A stretch of 41,151 nucleotides of DNA from JAQVWU01 sp964628455. GTDB lineage: Bacteria; Bacillota; Clostridia; Oscillospirales; CAG-272. Shown in pieces: positions 17,646-25,910 of this stretch. Position 1 is the first letter of the stretch, and the number at the start of each line of letters is the position of its first letter. Below the pieces are notes generated by a model. That model did not search any database. It was not told where the DNA came from and worked only from the letters and a program-made list of their open reading frames with translations. The DNA lies in the NCBI GenBank assembly GCA_964628455.1, contig CAZVPD010000013.1, positions 1 to 41,151 of the forward strand, read 5' to 3'. Both the position numbers and the translations under genes were made by a program.

Positions 17646-19118
17646 ATGTCATTGAACCGATCCAGTAAACTGCGGACCGCCGCTTTTATCGCCGCGGCGC
17701 TGATCCTGTCCGTTTTCGTCCCGTCCTGCGCGGGCGGCGGGCCGTCCGAGCCGACCGCCGTTTCTTCCGCGGAAACAGCTGCGGAAACGGAGGCGGAGGA
17801 AACGAAGTACGAAGCCGGCTATCTGCCCGACGTCAAATACGACGGGTATAAGTACCGCATCCTATCCTATGAGGAATGGCCCGCGCATTCGGAAGAACTG
17901 AACGGCAGCGCCATCAACGACGCCGTCTATACCCGCAACGCCTTGATCGAAGAGCGGTACGACATCGAATTCGCGGAAACGAGGTATCCGTTTACGAAGT
18001 ATAAGGACGTCAACGCCCTGATGCTGAACGCCGGACGGGCACAGTCGGACGATTTCGACCTGTGCACCCTGGTTTTCAAGGACGCATACGACGGAGTCCT
18101 GCAGGGTCTCCTGCCGACGGCGTCCAAACTGCCGGTCGCGGACGTGTCGCAGCCCTGGTATATCCGGTCGACCAACGACAGCATGGTCGTCGGCGGAGTC
18201 ATGCTGTTCGCCTTTACGGCTTTTGATAAGAATCCCGGGGGCTGCAGCATCCTTTTCAACAAAAAGATCATGGATGACCTGAACATGGAGTATCCGTACA
18301 GGATGACGGACGACGGGACATGGACCTACGAAAAATGTTATCAGATGGCGGCTGAGGCGATCAGCGACGTCGACGGAGACGGGAAGATGACCGCTGCCGA
18401 CCGGTTCGGCTTTATAAGCGAATACGACAGTATGACGTCCCTCGCCTATTTCGGCAGAGGACTGAGGATCGTGGACTTCAGTCCGGAGATCCCCGTCGTA
18501 TCGCAGGACGAACGGCTTTTCGGGATGTTTGCACTGCTTTCGGATCATTTGGACACGGAAGGTTTTCTTCTGGATACGTTTACCGAATACGGAGCCGCGG
18601 AAGCGAGCCGCGTATCCGGCAACACGCTGTTTGCGTCGGGCGGGTCGCTGTTTATGCAGAGGGGAACAAGAACGCTGATGACACTGGGGGCCATGGAAGA
18701 CGATTACGGCATCGTCCCGTTCCCGAAATGGGACGGGGAACAGGAGAATTACTTTGTTGCCCCGGACGGCGGCAATATCGCGCTGCCCCTCGCCTGCTCC
18801 GCGGACCTCGAGCGCGTGTGCGTGATCAAGGAAGCGCTGGCTGTGGAATCCCTGAACATCTATTACCCGGTCTACTACGAGTCTTCGCTGAAGAACCGGT
18901 ATCTGCGGGACGAGGATTCCCTGCGCATGCTGGCGATCATCACCGACAGCGTGATGTGGGACCTGGGCAGCTCGCTGTGGTGGGACATCGTCCGCCAGCC
19001 TTGGCTGGCCTGCCTGCAGAACGGGAACAAGGATTTTGCTTCCGCCGTCGCAAAAAATCTGCCGAAGGGTGAAAAAGCCATCGCGACGCTCATGGAGACC
19101 ATCGCGGCCATCCGGTGA
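17646..19118 (+). CDS. Solute-binding-protein-like lipoprotein 3
   Basis: A 490-residue lipoprotein; ATG 17646 follows GGAGG. The signal peptide runs to the lipobox FVPSC, then a Ser/Ala/Glu-rich linker to about residue 55. The mature part shows INDAVYTRNALIEERYDIEF, LFNKKIMDDLNMEYPYRM near residue 205 and the EF-hand-like loop DVDGDGKMTAAD near residue 242. Near residue 415 the sequence YYPVYYESSLKNRYLRDEDS matches the same position in lipoproteins 1 and 2. It should bind a sugar or oligosaccharide outside the cell. The gene lies alone, 73 bases after a BRO-N fragment and about 100 bases before a frameshifted membrane protease gene. No permease is linked. Confidence 0.83.
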   Translation: MSLNRSSKLRTAAFIAAALILSVFVPSCAGGGPSEPTAVSSAETAAETEAEETKYEAGYLPDVKYDGYKYRILSYEEWPAHSEELNGSAINDAVYTRNALIEERYDIEFAETRYPFTKYKDVNALMLNAGRAQSDDFDLCTLVFKDAYDGVLQGLLPTASKLPVADVSQPWYIRSTNDSMVVGGVMLFAFTAFDKNPGGCSILFNKKIMDDLNMEYPYRMTDDGTWTYEKCYQMAAEAISDVDGDGKMTAADRFGFISEYDSMTSLAYFGRGLRIVDFSPEIPVVSQDERLFGMFALLSDHLDTEGFLLDTFTEYGAAEASRVSGNTLFASGGSLFMQRGTRTLMTLGAMEDDYGIVPFPKWDGEQENYFVAPDGGNIALPLACSADLERVCVIKEALAVESLNIYYPVYYESSLKNRYLRDEDSLRMLAIITDSVMWDLGSSLWWDIVRQPWLACLQNGNKDFASAVAKNLPKGEKAIATLMETIAAIR

Positions 19119-19172
19119 CCTCCTTCGGATGCCGGTGCTCTGACGTCTCCGCCTTTCCCCTCGCGCCGGATA

Positions 19173-19201
19173 TTGACTTTTAAAAGAATATGTGTTAATA
19201 T
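19173..19201 (+). promoter_or_regulatory. Sigma-A type promoter of the YhfC-like gene
   Basis: TTGACT at 19173-19178 and TAATAT at 19196-19201 are separated by 17 bases. They lie 24 bases before the ATG at 19226. Confidence 0.7.
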
Positions 19202-19225
19202 ATGGACATAAAGAGGTGATGGGAT

Positions 19226-20039
19226 ATGGGCTTTGTGCCTGCCGGTAAGATCGTCGCGATAGGCTTTACCCTCGCGGTCACCGTTCTGCTGCCTGCCGGG
19301 ATTTGGATCTTTATGGCGCTTAAGATCAAGCGGATCTCGGGGGTCATCATAGCCGGCATGATCGGCTTTGCCGTTCCCCCAGCTTGTGATCCGCATACCG
19401 GTCCTGCAGCTTCTGTCGGCGACGGAAGGGATGAAGGTGTTCTATGATGAGCATACTGTCGCGTATTACTTCATCCTCGCGCTGACCGCGGGCCTGTTCG
19501 AATCGGCGGGACGGCTGTTCGTGCTGCGGCTGATTTTACATAAGAACGAGAGTTTTTACACCGCGTTCGGAGCCGGCTACGGCCACGGCGTGTCCGAGGC
19601 CGTGCTGCTTGTCGGCATGACCTATGTGAACAACCTGGTTCTGAGCCTGATGATCAACAGAGGGACGCTGCCCGAATTCGAAGGGAGGGACGCGGTCGTT
19701 TCCGCCCTTATGAACACGGAGACCGGGCTGTTTTACGCCGCCGGCATCGAGAGGGTCCTCACCGTGGTGTTCCATGTCGCGATGACGGTCCTTTTCGCTT
19801 ATTTTATTTACCGCAAAAAGACGGCCGCGGGTTTTTTCCTGTGTGCTGCCCTCCATACGGGCGCGGACTTTATCATTCCCCTGGTCTATCACGCAAACGG
19901 GAATATCGTCCTTTCCGAGATCCTGATGTCCGCCGTCGCTTTGTTTTCGGCCGCGCTCATCCTGATCCTCCGGCCCCGTTTCGCAAAGAAAGAGATACAA
20001 AAAGATCCTGCGGAGGAAGCGCTTGAAGAAGGCTACTGA
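19226..20039 (+). pseudogene. yhfC: YhfC-family intramembrane glutamic endopeptidase gene, frameshifted
   Basis: The gene starts at ATG 19226 behind AAAGAGGTGATG. The first frame gives two membrane segments and breaks at the C5 run 19376-19380. Removing one C joins it in frame to the second part, which reads AVPQLVIRIPVLQLL and onward, for about 270 residues. The second part has the family motifs FESAGRLFVLRL, GYGHGVSEAVLLVG, ERVLTVVFHVAM and ALHTGADF; these place Glu, His and Asp residues in membrane helices as in YhfC/CAAX-like proteases. With the frameshift the protein would be inactive. A homopolymer sequencing error is equally likely. Two or more strong hydrophobic helices in each half fit a polytopic membrane protein. 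Confidence 0.75.
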
Positions 20040-20122
20040 GAAGGCAATTATAGAAGGCTGTTGAAAATTTTATGACAGGAGGCATTTCGTAAGAAAGAAA
20101 CAAACAACTTACTGCCGAAAAG

Positions 20123-20233
20123 GCATAACTATCATAATATCGCATCTTCTGCACCTGCACCTGCACCTGATTCATTTTTTGTTACCCGGATTATACCGTG
20201 TTTTTTACTATGTCTGTTCATCATCATTTACTT
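20123..20233 (-). repeat. Inverted arm A, IS5-derived promoter/transposase junction
   Basis: Read on the minus strand, this stretch matches 21405-21509 with few changes. It begins AAGTAAATGATGATGAA, carries a TATAAT-like box, and runs into the remnant of GAEDAIYDSYA coding sequence. An extra copy of GGTGCA and two extra bases break the frame. Flanking bases 20040-20122 and 20234-20412 hold nothing else that I can support. Confidence 0.75.
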
Positions 20234-20412
20234 AAGCATTTATAAAATACATATTTGTTAACGGTTTTGCAGGAACATTAAAGACTGTGATCTGTACGAC
20301 TTCTGTGTTTATCCCGAATAGTATCGGTCAGCTTATTAAAGCCGGTGGTTATATAATTGTCAACAGGCTCATTGAGATCCGTTATAAAAAACAATATTAT
20401 GAGGTGTGTATT

Positions 20413-21285
20413 ATGAAAAGAACAATAGCACTCATCCTGACCGTTCTTATGATTGCGTCACTGTTTACATTAGGCGTAAATGCGGATGCCAAGCCAACGG
20501 TTGAGATAAAACGCGGTACGCCTGTTATAGACGGTGTAATTGATGAAATCTGGGAGTACGCGGATGAAATGCTGATGGATCGTTATGCATTAACAGGCGA
20601 CAGCAAAGCGACCGGTTATGCGAAAATGCTTTGGGACGAAGGCAATATCTACTGTCTGGCAGTCATCAATGACAATACAAAGAGCGATCAAACCACGGAG
20701 TTGTATACAGAGGACTGCCTTGAGGCTTTCTTTGACCTCGATAACAAAAAGACCGAAACATATACGGAAAAGAATCAGTTCAGATTTCTATACGACATTG
20801 TATCACCGCTCGGAATCAGAAATCCGGATAATATCAGCGAAGCATACGCCGATTATCTCAAGCTCGCCGGAGCAGAGCCTAACGCGACACAGTATGTTTA
20901 TGAGTTCTCCATTAACGAAAAATTAGGCATTGATTTGAAGTTCGAAGCCGGCAAGGTAATAGGTATAGACTTCGGATATGACGACAACACCAATAACGAC
21001 ACAACCAGAACAGCTATTCTTACATGGAACGCCGAAGGTGTGGAACCTTCCGGCAATCCGTCGGTGATGGGTACGGTAAAGCTCGTTGACATAGAAGCGT
21101 ATGTCGAAGAGATTATCGAGGAAGCGCCCGCCGAAGCCGAGGCAGCGCCCGCTGAAGCCGAGGTGGCTGCCGCGGATCCGGTGGCTCCTGCGACCTATGA
21201 CATCAGCGGTGTAATATTCGCGATGCTGCTCGTTTCAATGTCCTGCATTGTTTTGATTAATAAAAACAGACATGCTATTTATTAA
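20413..21285 (+). CDS. Secreted CBM9-like (DOMON-fold) surface protein with C-terminal membrane anchor
   Basis: A 290-residue protein. ATG 20413 follows GAGGTG and is followed by a typical signal peptide (KRTIALILTVLMIASLF..., cleavage near NADA), so the open frame from 20287 is too long. Residues about 30-225 match a family 9 carbohydrate-binding-module fold: the start TVEIKRGTPVIDGVIDEIWE is the usual CBM9 opening and CLEAFFDLDNKK its middle signature. A Glu/Ala/Pro-rich spacer (EEAPAEAEAAPAEAEVAAA) precedes a hydrophobic C-terminal helix with KNRH behind it. It is therefore probably tethered outside the cell and binds sugar. It lies between inverted IS5-derived repeats in an AT-rich patch. 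Confidence 0.8.
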   Translation: MKRTIALILTVLMIASLFTLGVNADAKPTVEIKRGTPVIDGVIDEIWEYADEMLMDRYALTGDSKATGYAKMLWDEGNIYCLAVINDNTKSDQTTELYTEDCLEAFFDLDNKKTETYTEKNQFRFLYDIVSPLGIRNPDNISEAYADYLKLAGAEPNATQYVYEFSINEKLGIDLKFEAGKVIGIDFGYDDNTNNDTTRTAILTWNAEGVEPSGNPSVMGTVKLVDIEAYVEEIIEEAPAEAEAAPAEAEVAAADPVAPATYDISGVIFAMLLVSMSCIVLINKNRHAIY

Positions 21286-21404
21286 AAGCACTTGTTCCGT
21301 GTTTCATATTCATATCAGTATTACAGTATCGTATGTCCATCAAAGGAACGACAAGATATAATGTGACAAAACAATTGCACCTATAGAGTTACTCCTTTTT
21401 TATT

Positions 21405-21509
21405 AAGTAAATGATGATGAATTGACATAGTAAAAAAATATGGTATAATATAGGTAACAACAATCGAAGCAGATGCAGGTGCAGAAGATGCGATCTATGA
21501 CAGTTATGC
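21405..21509 (+). repeat. Inverted arm B, IS5-derived promoter/transposase junction
   Basis: Near-identical to arm A in the opposite direction. It contains TTGACA (21422-21427) and TATAAT (16-base spacer) as an outward-facing promoter, then joins directly to transposase codons for GAEDAIYDSYA. Both arms share this junction, which points to a common deletion derivative of one IS. Confidence 0.75.
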
Positions 21510-21795
21510 AATGCGCAATTTTATGACGATAGATTTCATGGAAGAAAAGCAAGTACCCGATTCAACGACACTATGCAAATTCCGTGCAATTCCGTGCAGT
21601 AATGAATGAAAATAATCTCGGCAGGTTGTTTTTCGATACAATGGATTACCGTCTGAAAAAAACACGGACGTATGACGAGCGGCGGAACAATTGTCGATGC
21701 AGCCATTATGGATGCTCCTTCTTCCGCTAAAAACGAAAAGAAAGAACGCGATCCGGAAATGCATTCGTCAAAAAAAGGGAACGAATGGCGAAGGT
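21453..21795 (+). pseudogene. Degenerate IS5-family transposase fragment
   Basis: Translations in shifting frames give EDAIYDSYAMRNFMTIDF, VPDSTTLCKFR, VMNENNLGRLFFDTMDYRL and SGGTIVDAAIMDAPSSAKN, then RDPEMHSSKKGNEW. These are the classic IS5-group segments around the first catalytic Asp. A 10-bp tandem duplication (AATTCCGTGC at 21579-21588 and 21589-21598) causes one frameshift and a second shift follows near 21,670. It stops before the later Asp and Glu of the DDE site. No intact terminal repeats are visible. Confidence 0.8.
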
Positions 21796-21895
21796 TAATA
21801 TACTTTTTTATAAGCCAATATATCACATATTGCCATGCCTTTGATTATAATAACTTTTTTGATTGTATTAATCATCGATGACTTAATAAAAAACA

Positions 21896-21943
21896 GCCGC
21901 TGTCAGCCAGCTTTCATTCCTGTTTGTGCTGACGAATAGCGGC
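21896..21943 (-). terminator. Hairpin with T-run on the minus strand, upstream of ybjQ-like gene
   Basis: Two stacked stems (gccgct/agcggc and gtcagc/gctgac) separated by a 4-base bulge. On the minus strand they are followed by TGTTTTTT, as in a rho-independent terminator. It ends 15 bases before the YbjQ-like start, so it may also fold in that mRNA leader. Confidence 0.5.
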
Positions 21944-21958
21944 AGAATGGGAGTTGTT

Positions 21959-22276
21959 ATGCAGTTTTACACGATCGAGCAGATCCCGGGAAAAACATAC
22001 GAGCCGCTGGGGCTGGTTAAAGGCGGTATCGTGCAGTCGAAGAACATCGGCAAGGACATCATGGCGGGGCTGAGGACGCTGGTGGGCGGGGAGATCAAAG
22101 GGTATACCGAGATGATGAACGAGGCGCGCGCCATGGCGACCAAGCGGATGTGCGACGAAGCGGAAAAACTCGGCGCCGATGCCGTCGTCGGGATACGGTA
22201 CGTTTCCGCGTCGGTGATGGCGGGTGCCGCAGAGATCGTCGCATACGGGACGGCCGTTAAATTCATCGCGAACTGA
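21959..22276 (+). CDS. YbjQ/UPF0145 family protein
   Basis: A 105-residue protein; ATG 21959 follows GGGAG with 5 bases between. The earlier ATGs at 21926 and 21947 fit the family less well. The family pattern is complete: a start strand with IPGKTYEPLGLVKGGIVQSK, the helix ARAMATKRMCDEAEKLGADA, and the end VVGIRYVSASVMAGAAEIVAYGTAVKF. UPF0145 proteins form small pentamer- or decamer-like rings. Their role is unproven, although some were linked to metal binding. It stands alone and converges with the solute-binding gene on the minus strand across a shared terminator. Confidence 0.9.
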   Translation: MQFYTIEQIPGKTYEPLGLVKGGIVQSKNIGKDIMAGLRTLVGGEIKGYTEMMNEARAMATKRMCDEAEKLGADAVVGIRYVSASVMAGAAEIVAYGTAVKFIAN

Positions 22277-22286
22277 AGAACGAAAA

Positions 22287-22325
22287 CCCCCTGTCCGGTA
22301 TGAGCCGGGCAGGGGGACTTTTTTT
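22287..22325. terminator. Terminator between convergent genes
   Basis: CCCCCTG-t-CCGG paired with CCGG-g-CAGGGGG around a 6-base loop, then a run of seven T on the plus strand. It can end both the YbjQ-like transcript and, from the other side, lipoprotein 4. A near-identical hairpin lies at 23999-24030. Confidence 0.85.
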
Positions 22326-22345
22326 GCGGGTTGGGCGGAGTTCCG

Positions 22346-23866
22346 TCAGCCCAGTTCCTCGTAGGCGGCGGTCGCCTTGTCGATCGCCTTCTGCATGTTC
22401 GGGCTGTGCTTCGCCAGGGTTGAAGCGAAGTCGGGGATCTTGTCGCTGCGCCCGATGTTCGCGAAGAAAATGCCGAATCCGCCGAAATCGCAGATATAGC
22501 CGATGTCGAACGCCGTGTTGGACAGCAGGATATCGAGCATGTCCTGGCTTTCGTCGTCCCTCGCGAATTTGCCGCGCAGGTTGATCTCATAGTAGGCGGG
22601 CTGCAGCGTGTACCGGGATTCGGCCGACAGGTCCTCGAGGACCGCTCCCGTCCGGGCGGGGTCGGAAGCGGTGACGGGCACCGCGACGCCCGCGCCGGTC
22701 CAGGGATTGTTGTTGGTGATGTAGTCCGGCTGGGCTTCGTCCAGCTTCGGAAGCGGAAGGATGCCGAAGTCGGTCTCCATGCCGCGCAGTCTCTCGACGA
22801 TCCTCATCCGGATCCAGGAGAACAGCGCCCTGTTTTCGGAGAACATTTTGACCTGTTCGTCGTAGATCGGGAATTTGTTCTCGTATCTGTGGAGATGGAC
22901 GAAATGGTCGTTGTCGGCTAGCATGCTGTTGATCAGGTCCGTGATGCGGTAGCTTCTGTCCGAGCCGAAGGTGATGACGGGAGCGTCGGTCGCAGGGTCT
23001 TTGGCGCACAGTTTGTCGCCGCCGGACACGACAAACGAGGGGATGCTGTCGCCCTGCAGGATGCAGCCGAACGCGTCCTCCTGTATAAACATTTCGCCGT
23101 CGCCGTTGAGGTCCCTCGAAACGGCCCGGCTCATTTCGATCAGCTTGTCAAACGTCCAGTCCCCGCTCTTCACGACATCGTAGGGGTTTTCGAGGTTGCC
23201 GTCCGCAAGCACGCCCTTGTTGAAGACCATGGCCTCCATCGCATCGTTGTCCAGGATCAGCAGGTCCCCCTCCGCGATGAAGTTTTTGTGCAGGACGGAC
23301 AGGTCGGTAACGCTGCCCCGGTCCCACCACGGTTTTGTCAGGTCGATGCCCGGCACCTTCAGCAGGTCCGCAAGCTGCCCCTTCTGCGACATCGACGGAT
23401 ATTCCGAAATGTGCGGGCAGAGCGCGTCGAAGCTGTCGTCGCCCGAGCCGGTCGTTTTCGTAACGGTTCCGGTGAAGTCCGTCAGAACGGTCTCGGAGAG
23501 GGTCAGATTGTATTTCTCCCCGATTTTGGCGTTCCTCGCGTAGACAGCGTCGTTGATGACGTCCCCCGTTATGCCTTCCGCGAAGATGTCCCTGTGGTCC
23601 CATTCCACCCAGTCGGCGTTGGATGCCAGCGTGCGTGTCAGGAATTTGAATTCGTAGCCGTTATAGTCCTGCGCCGGCAGGTCGGGATAGAGCCGCTCGG
23701 TTTCCGGCGCCGTCGTTTCCGCGCTGTCCGCCGCGCCGGACGTGTCCGCCGTATCGTCTTTCCCGTCGCCGGGAGCGCTGCTGCAGGACGGCAGAAAAGA
23801 GGACAGAAGCAGTAAAGTCAGGATAAACGCGGGGATCCCCTTAAATGCCGCAATTCGTTTTTTCAT
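22346..23866 (-). CDS. Solute-binding-protein-like lipoprotein 4 (tandem duplicate)
   Basis: A 506-residue lipoprotein; its ATG at 23866 opens a signal peptide (KKRIAAFKGIPAFILTLLLL) ending in the lipobox FLPSC. A Gly/Asp/Thr-rich linker follows. The EF-hand-like loop DLNGDGEMFIQED is near residue 250. Near residue 365 is an aromatic PDYITNNNPWTGAGVAVPV stretch that may shape the pocket, and near the C-terminus is LQPAYYEINLRGKFARDDES. It is very like lipoprotein 5 next door (long runs identical), with matching promoter and terminator, so the pair is a recent tandem duplication. Sugar binding on the cell surface is expected. No transporter genes adjoin. Confidence 0.85.
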   Translation of the reverse strand: MKKRIAAFKGIPAFILTLLLLSSFLPSCSSAPGDGKDDTADTSGAADSAETTAPETERLYPDLPAQDYNGYEFKFLTRTLASNADWVEWDHRDIFAEGITGDVINDAVYARNAKIGEKYNLTLSETVLTDFTGTVTKTTGSGDDSFDALCPHISEYPSMSQKGQLADLLKVPGIDLTKPWWDRGSVTDLSVLHKNFIAEGDLLILDNDAMEAMVFNKGVLADGNLENPYDVVKSGDWTFDKLIEMSRAVSRDLNGDGEMFIQEDAFGCILQGDSIPSFVVSGGDKLCAKDPATDAPVITFGSDRSYRITDLINSMLADNDHFVHLHRYENKFPIYDEQVKMFSENRALFSWIRMRIVERLRGMETDFGILPLPKLDEAQPDYITNNNPWTGAGVAVPVTASDPARTGAVLEDLSAESRYTLQPAYYEINLRGKFARDDESQDMLDILLSNTAFDIGYICDFGGFGIFFANIGRSDKIPDFASTLAKHSPNMQKAIDKATAAYEELG

Positions 23867-23919
23867 TTGTTTTTTACGCCCTTTCCCGGCGCTTTCGCAC
23901 GGCCGGTTTTTATACGGTT

Positions 23920-23948
23920 ACAATAACACATGCTTCCGCGTTTGTCAA
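23920..23948 (-). promoter_or_regulatory. Promoter of lipoprotein 4
   Basis: On the minus strand TTGACA (23943-23948) and TATTGT (23920-23925) have a 17-base spacer. The boxes and most of the spacer are identical to those at 25630-25658. Confidence 0.8.
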
Positions 23949-23998
23949 TATAATATTGGAGTCCATGGTCCGGCCGTCCGTTTTGCCTGGAACCGAAG

Positions 23999-24030
23999 CC
24001 CCCCTGTCCGGTTAAACCGGGCAGGGGGGG
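23999..24030 (-). terminator. Terminator of lipoprotein 5 (duplicate of 22287 hairpin)
   Basis: C-rich stem (CCCCCTG-t-CCGG / CCGG-g-CAGGGGG) with loop TTAA-A, nearly identical to the hairpin at 22287-22316. On the minus strand it is followed by GGCTTCGG with little T-run, so it is a weak or decayed terminator. Confidence 0.6.
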
Positions 24031-24058
24031 CTTATTCATGCGGGCGGACGGCGTCCCG

Positions 24059-25579
24059 TCAGCCCAGTTCCTCGTAGGCGGCCGTCGTCTTGTCGATCGC
24101 CTTCTGCATGTTTTTGCTGAATTTCTCCAGATTGGAAGCGAAGTCGGGGATCTTGTCGCTGCGCCCTGTGTTCACGACGAAGCCTCCGAACCCGCCGAAA
24201 TCGTAGATGTAGCCGATGTCGAACGCCGTGTTGGACAGGAGGATATCGAGCATCTCCTGGCTCTCGTCGTCCCTGGCGAACTTGCCGCGCAGGTTGATCT
24301 CATAGTAGGCGGGCTGCAGCGTGTACCGGGATTCGGCCGACAGGTCCTCGACGATCATGCCGGTCCTCTCCGGGTCGGAAGCGGTGACGGGCACCGCGAC
24401 GCCCGCACCGGTGGGTCCGTTGTTGTTGGTGATGTAATCCGGCTGGGCGGAATCCAGCTTCGGGAGCGGAAGGATGCCGAAGTCGGTCTCCATACCGCGC
24501 AGTCTCTCGACGATCCTCATCCGGATCCAGGAGAACAGCCCCCTGTTTTCGGAGAACATTTTGACCTGTTCGTCGTAGATCGGGAATTTATTCTCGTATC
24601 TGTGGAGATGGACAAAATGGTCGTTGTCCCCCAGCATAGTGTTGATGAAGTCGGTGATGCGGTAGCTTCTGTCCGAGCCGAAGGTGATGACGGGAGCGTC
24701 CGTGTCGGGGTCTTTGGAGCACAGTTTGTCGCCGCCGGATACGATAAACGAAGGCGTGCTGTCGGCCTGGAGGATGCAGCCGAACTCATCGTCCTGTATA
24801 AACATTTTGCCGTCGCCGTTGATGTCCTTGGAGACAGCCCGGCTCATTTCGATCAGCTTGGCGAACGTCCAGTCGCCTTTCTTGACGATGTCATAGGGAT
24901 TCTCGAGGTTGTTGTCCGCAAGCATCCCCTTGTTGAAGATCATGGCTTCCATCGCGTCGTTGTCCAGGATCAGCAGGTCCCCCTCCATGACAAACGCTTT
25001 GTGCAGGACAGACAGATCGCGCAGACAGCCCTGATCCCACCACACCTTTGTCAGGTCGATGTTCGGCACCGAAAGCAGGTCCGTAAAAAGTCCCTTTTGC
25101 GCCAAAGCCGGAAATTCCGAAATGTGCGCGACGACCACGTCGTAGCCGTCGTCGCCCGCGCCGACCATTTTCGAGACGGTCCCGCCGAAATCCTGCAGCG
25201 CGTTCTGCGAGATCGTAATATTATACTTGTCCTCTATCTTTGAGTTCCTCGCGTAGACCGCGTCGTTGATGACGTCCCCCGATATGTTTTCCGCCCAGAT
25301 GTCCCTGTGGTCCCATTCCACCCAGTCGGCATAGGCCGCCGCCAGCGTGCGCGTCAGGAATTTGAATTCGTAGCCGCCGAAATCCTGCGCCGGCAGATCG
25401 GGGTACTCCCGTTCGGTTTCGGGCGCCGTCGTTTCCGCGCTGTCCGGCCCGCCGGAGGTGTCGGTACCCTCTTTATCGTCGCCGGGAGCGCTGCTGCAGG
25501 AAAACAGAACAAAGGACAGAAGCAGTACAGTCAGTAAAAACGCGGAGATCCCCTTAAATGCCGCGGTTCGTTTTTTCAT
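24059..25579 (-). CDS. Solute-binding-protein-like lipoprotein 5 (tandem duplicate)
   Basis: A 506-residue lipoprotein. The ATG at 25579 gives the same signal peptide start as lipoprotein 4 (MKKRTAAFKG), with AAAGGG upstream; an earlier in-frame ATG at 25627 would add 16 unlikely residues. The lipobox is LFSC. The EF-hand-like loop DINGDGKMFIQDD is near residue 251. The match with lipoprotein 4 covers the whole length, and differences cluster in the linker and around residues 125-190 and 370, which may change the ligand. Its own promoter lies at 25630-25658 and a terminator at 23999-24030. It is expected to be an external sugar-binding protein. Confidence 0.85.
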   Translation of the reverse strand: MKKRTAAFKGISAFLLTVLLLSFVLFSCSSAPGDDKEGTDTSGGPDSAETTAPETEREYPDLPAQDFGGYEFKFLTRTLAAAYADWVEWDHRDIWAENISGDVINDAVYARNSKIEDKYNITISQNALQDFGGTVSKMVGAGDDGYDVVVAHISEFPALAQKGLFTDLLSVPNIDLTKVWWDQGCLRDLSVLHKAFVMEGDLLILDNDAMEAMIFNKGMLADNNLENPYDIVKKGDWTFAKLIEMSRAVSKDINGDGKMFIQDDEFGCILQADSTPSFIVSGGDKLCSKDPDTDAPVITFGSDRSYRITDFINTMLGDNDHFVHLHRYENKFPIYDEQVKMFSENRGLFSWIRMRIVERLRGMETDFGILPLPKLDSAQPDYITNNNGPTGAGVAVPVTASDPERTGMIVEDLSAESRYTLQPAYYEINLRGKFARDDESQEMLDILLSNTAFDIGYIYDFGGFGGFVVNTGRSDKIPDFASNLEKFSKNMQKAIDKTTAAYEELG

Positions 25580-25629
25580 ATGTTTTACGCCCTTTCCCGG
25601 TGCCTCGGACCGGCTGTTATAATACATTT

Positions 25630-25658
25630 ACAATAACATACGCGTCCGCGTTTGTCAA
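25630..25658 (-). promoter_or_regulatory. Promoter of lipoprotein 5 with upstream GTTTAC repeats
   Basis: On the minus strand TTGACA (25653-25658) and TATTGT (25630-25635) have a 17-base spacer. Upstream of the -35 box, GTTTACGTTTACGTG gives two GTTTAC direct repeats that could bind a regulator; the promoter of lipoprotein 4 lacks them. Confidence 0.75.
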
Positions 25659-25767
25659 TAAAATTTTTTATATCACGTAAACGTAAACAATATGTGAACA
25701 AAAGGTCCCGCTTCGTCTTTCCGTTCAAATCCGCCGAAAAAAATCCCAAAAATGAGCCTGATTGCGG

Positions 25768-25796
25768 TTGCATATTTGAGTGATATGTGCTAAACT
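25768..25796 (+). promoter_or_regulatory. Promoter of the HicB-like gene
   Basis: TTGCAT (25768-25773) and TAAACT (25791-25796) are separated by 17 bases. They lie about 115 bases before the HicB start. Confidence 0.55.
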
Positions 25797-25806
25797 GTGT
25801 ATGTGA

Positions 25807-25825
25807 ACCGGAAGTATCTTCCGGT
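25807..25825. promoter_or_regulatory. Perfect 8-bp inverted repeat at the expected transcription start (possible operator)
   Basis: ACCGGAAG-tat-CTTCCGGT is a perfect hairpin or dyad about 10 bases past the -10 box. No T-run follows, so it is more like an operator, for example for HicB autoregulation, than a terminator. Confidence 0.45.
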
Positions 25826-25910
25826 CATGATGCGCAGACCCCGTCCGCGAAACGCACCGCTTTCATATCGGGTGAAGCGGTTTCTTTGAATGCCGAAACG
25901 TGAGGTATAT

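Noticed and set aside
21405..21795. A functional IS5 element
   Set aside because: Several frameshifts, loss of the later catalytic residues and no visible terminal repeats show it is a remnant.
24038..25243. A 401-codon plus-strand frame across lipoprotein 5
   Set aside because: It is a shadow of the duplicated lipoprotein, with an equivalent shadow over its twin.
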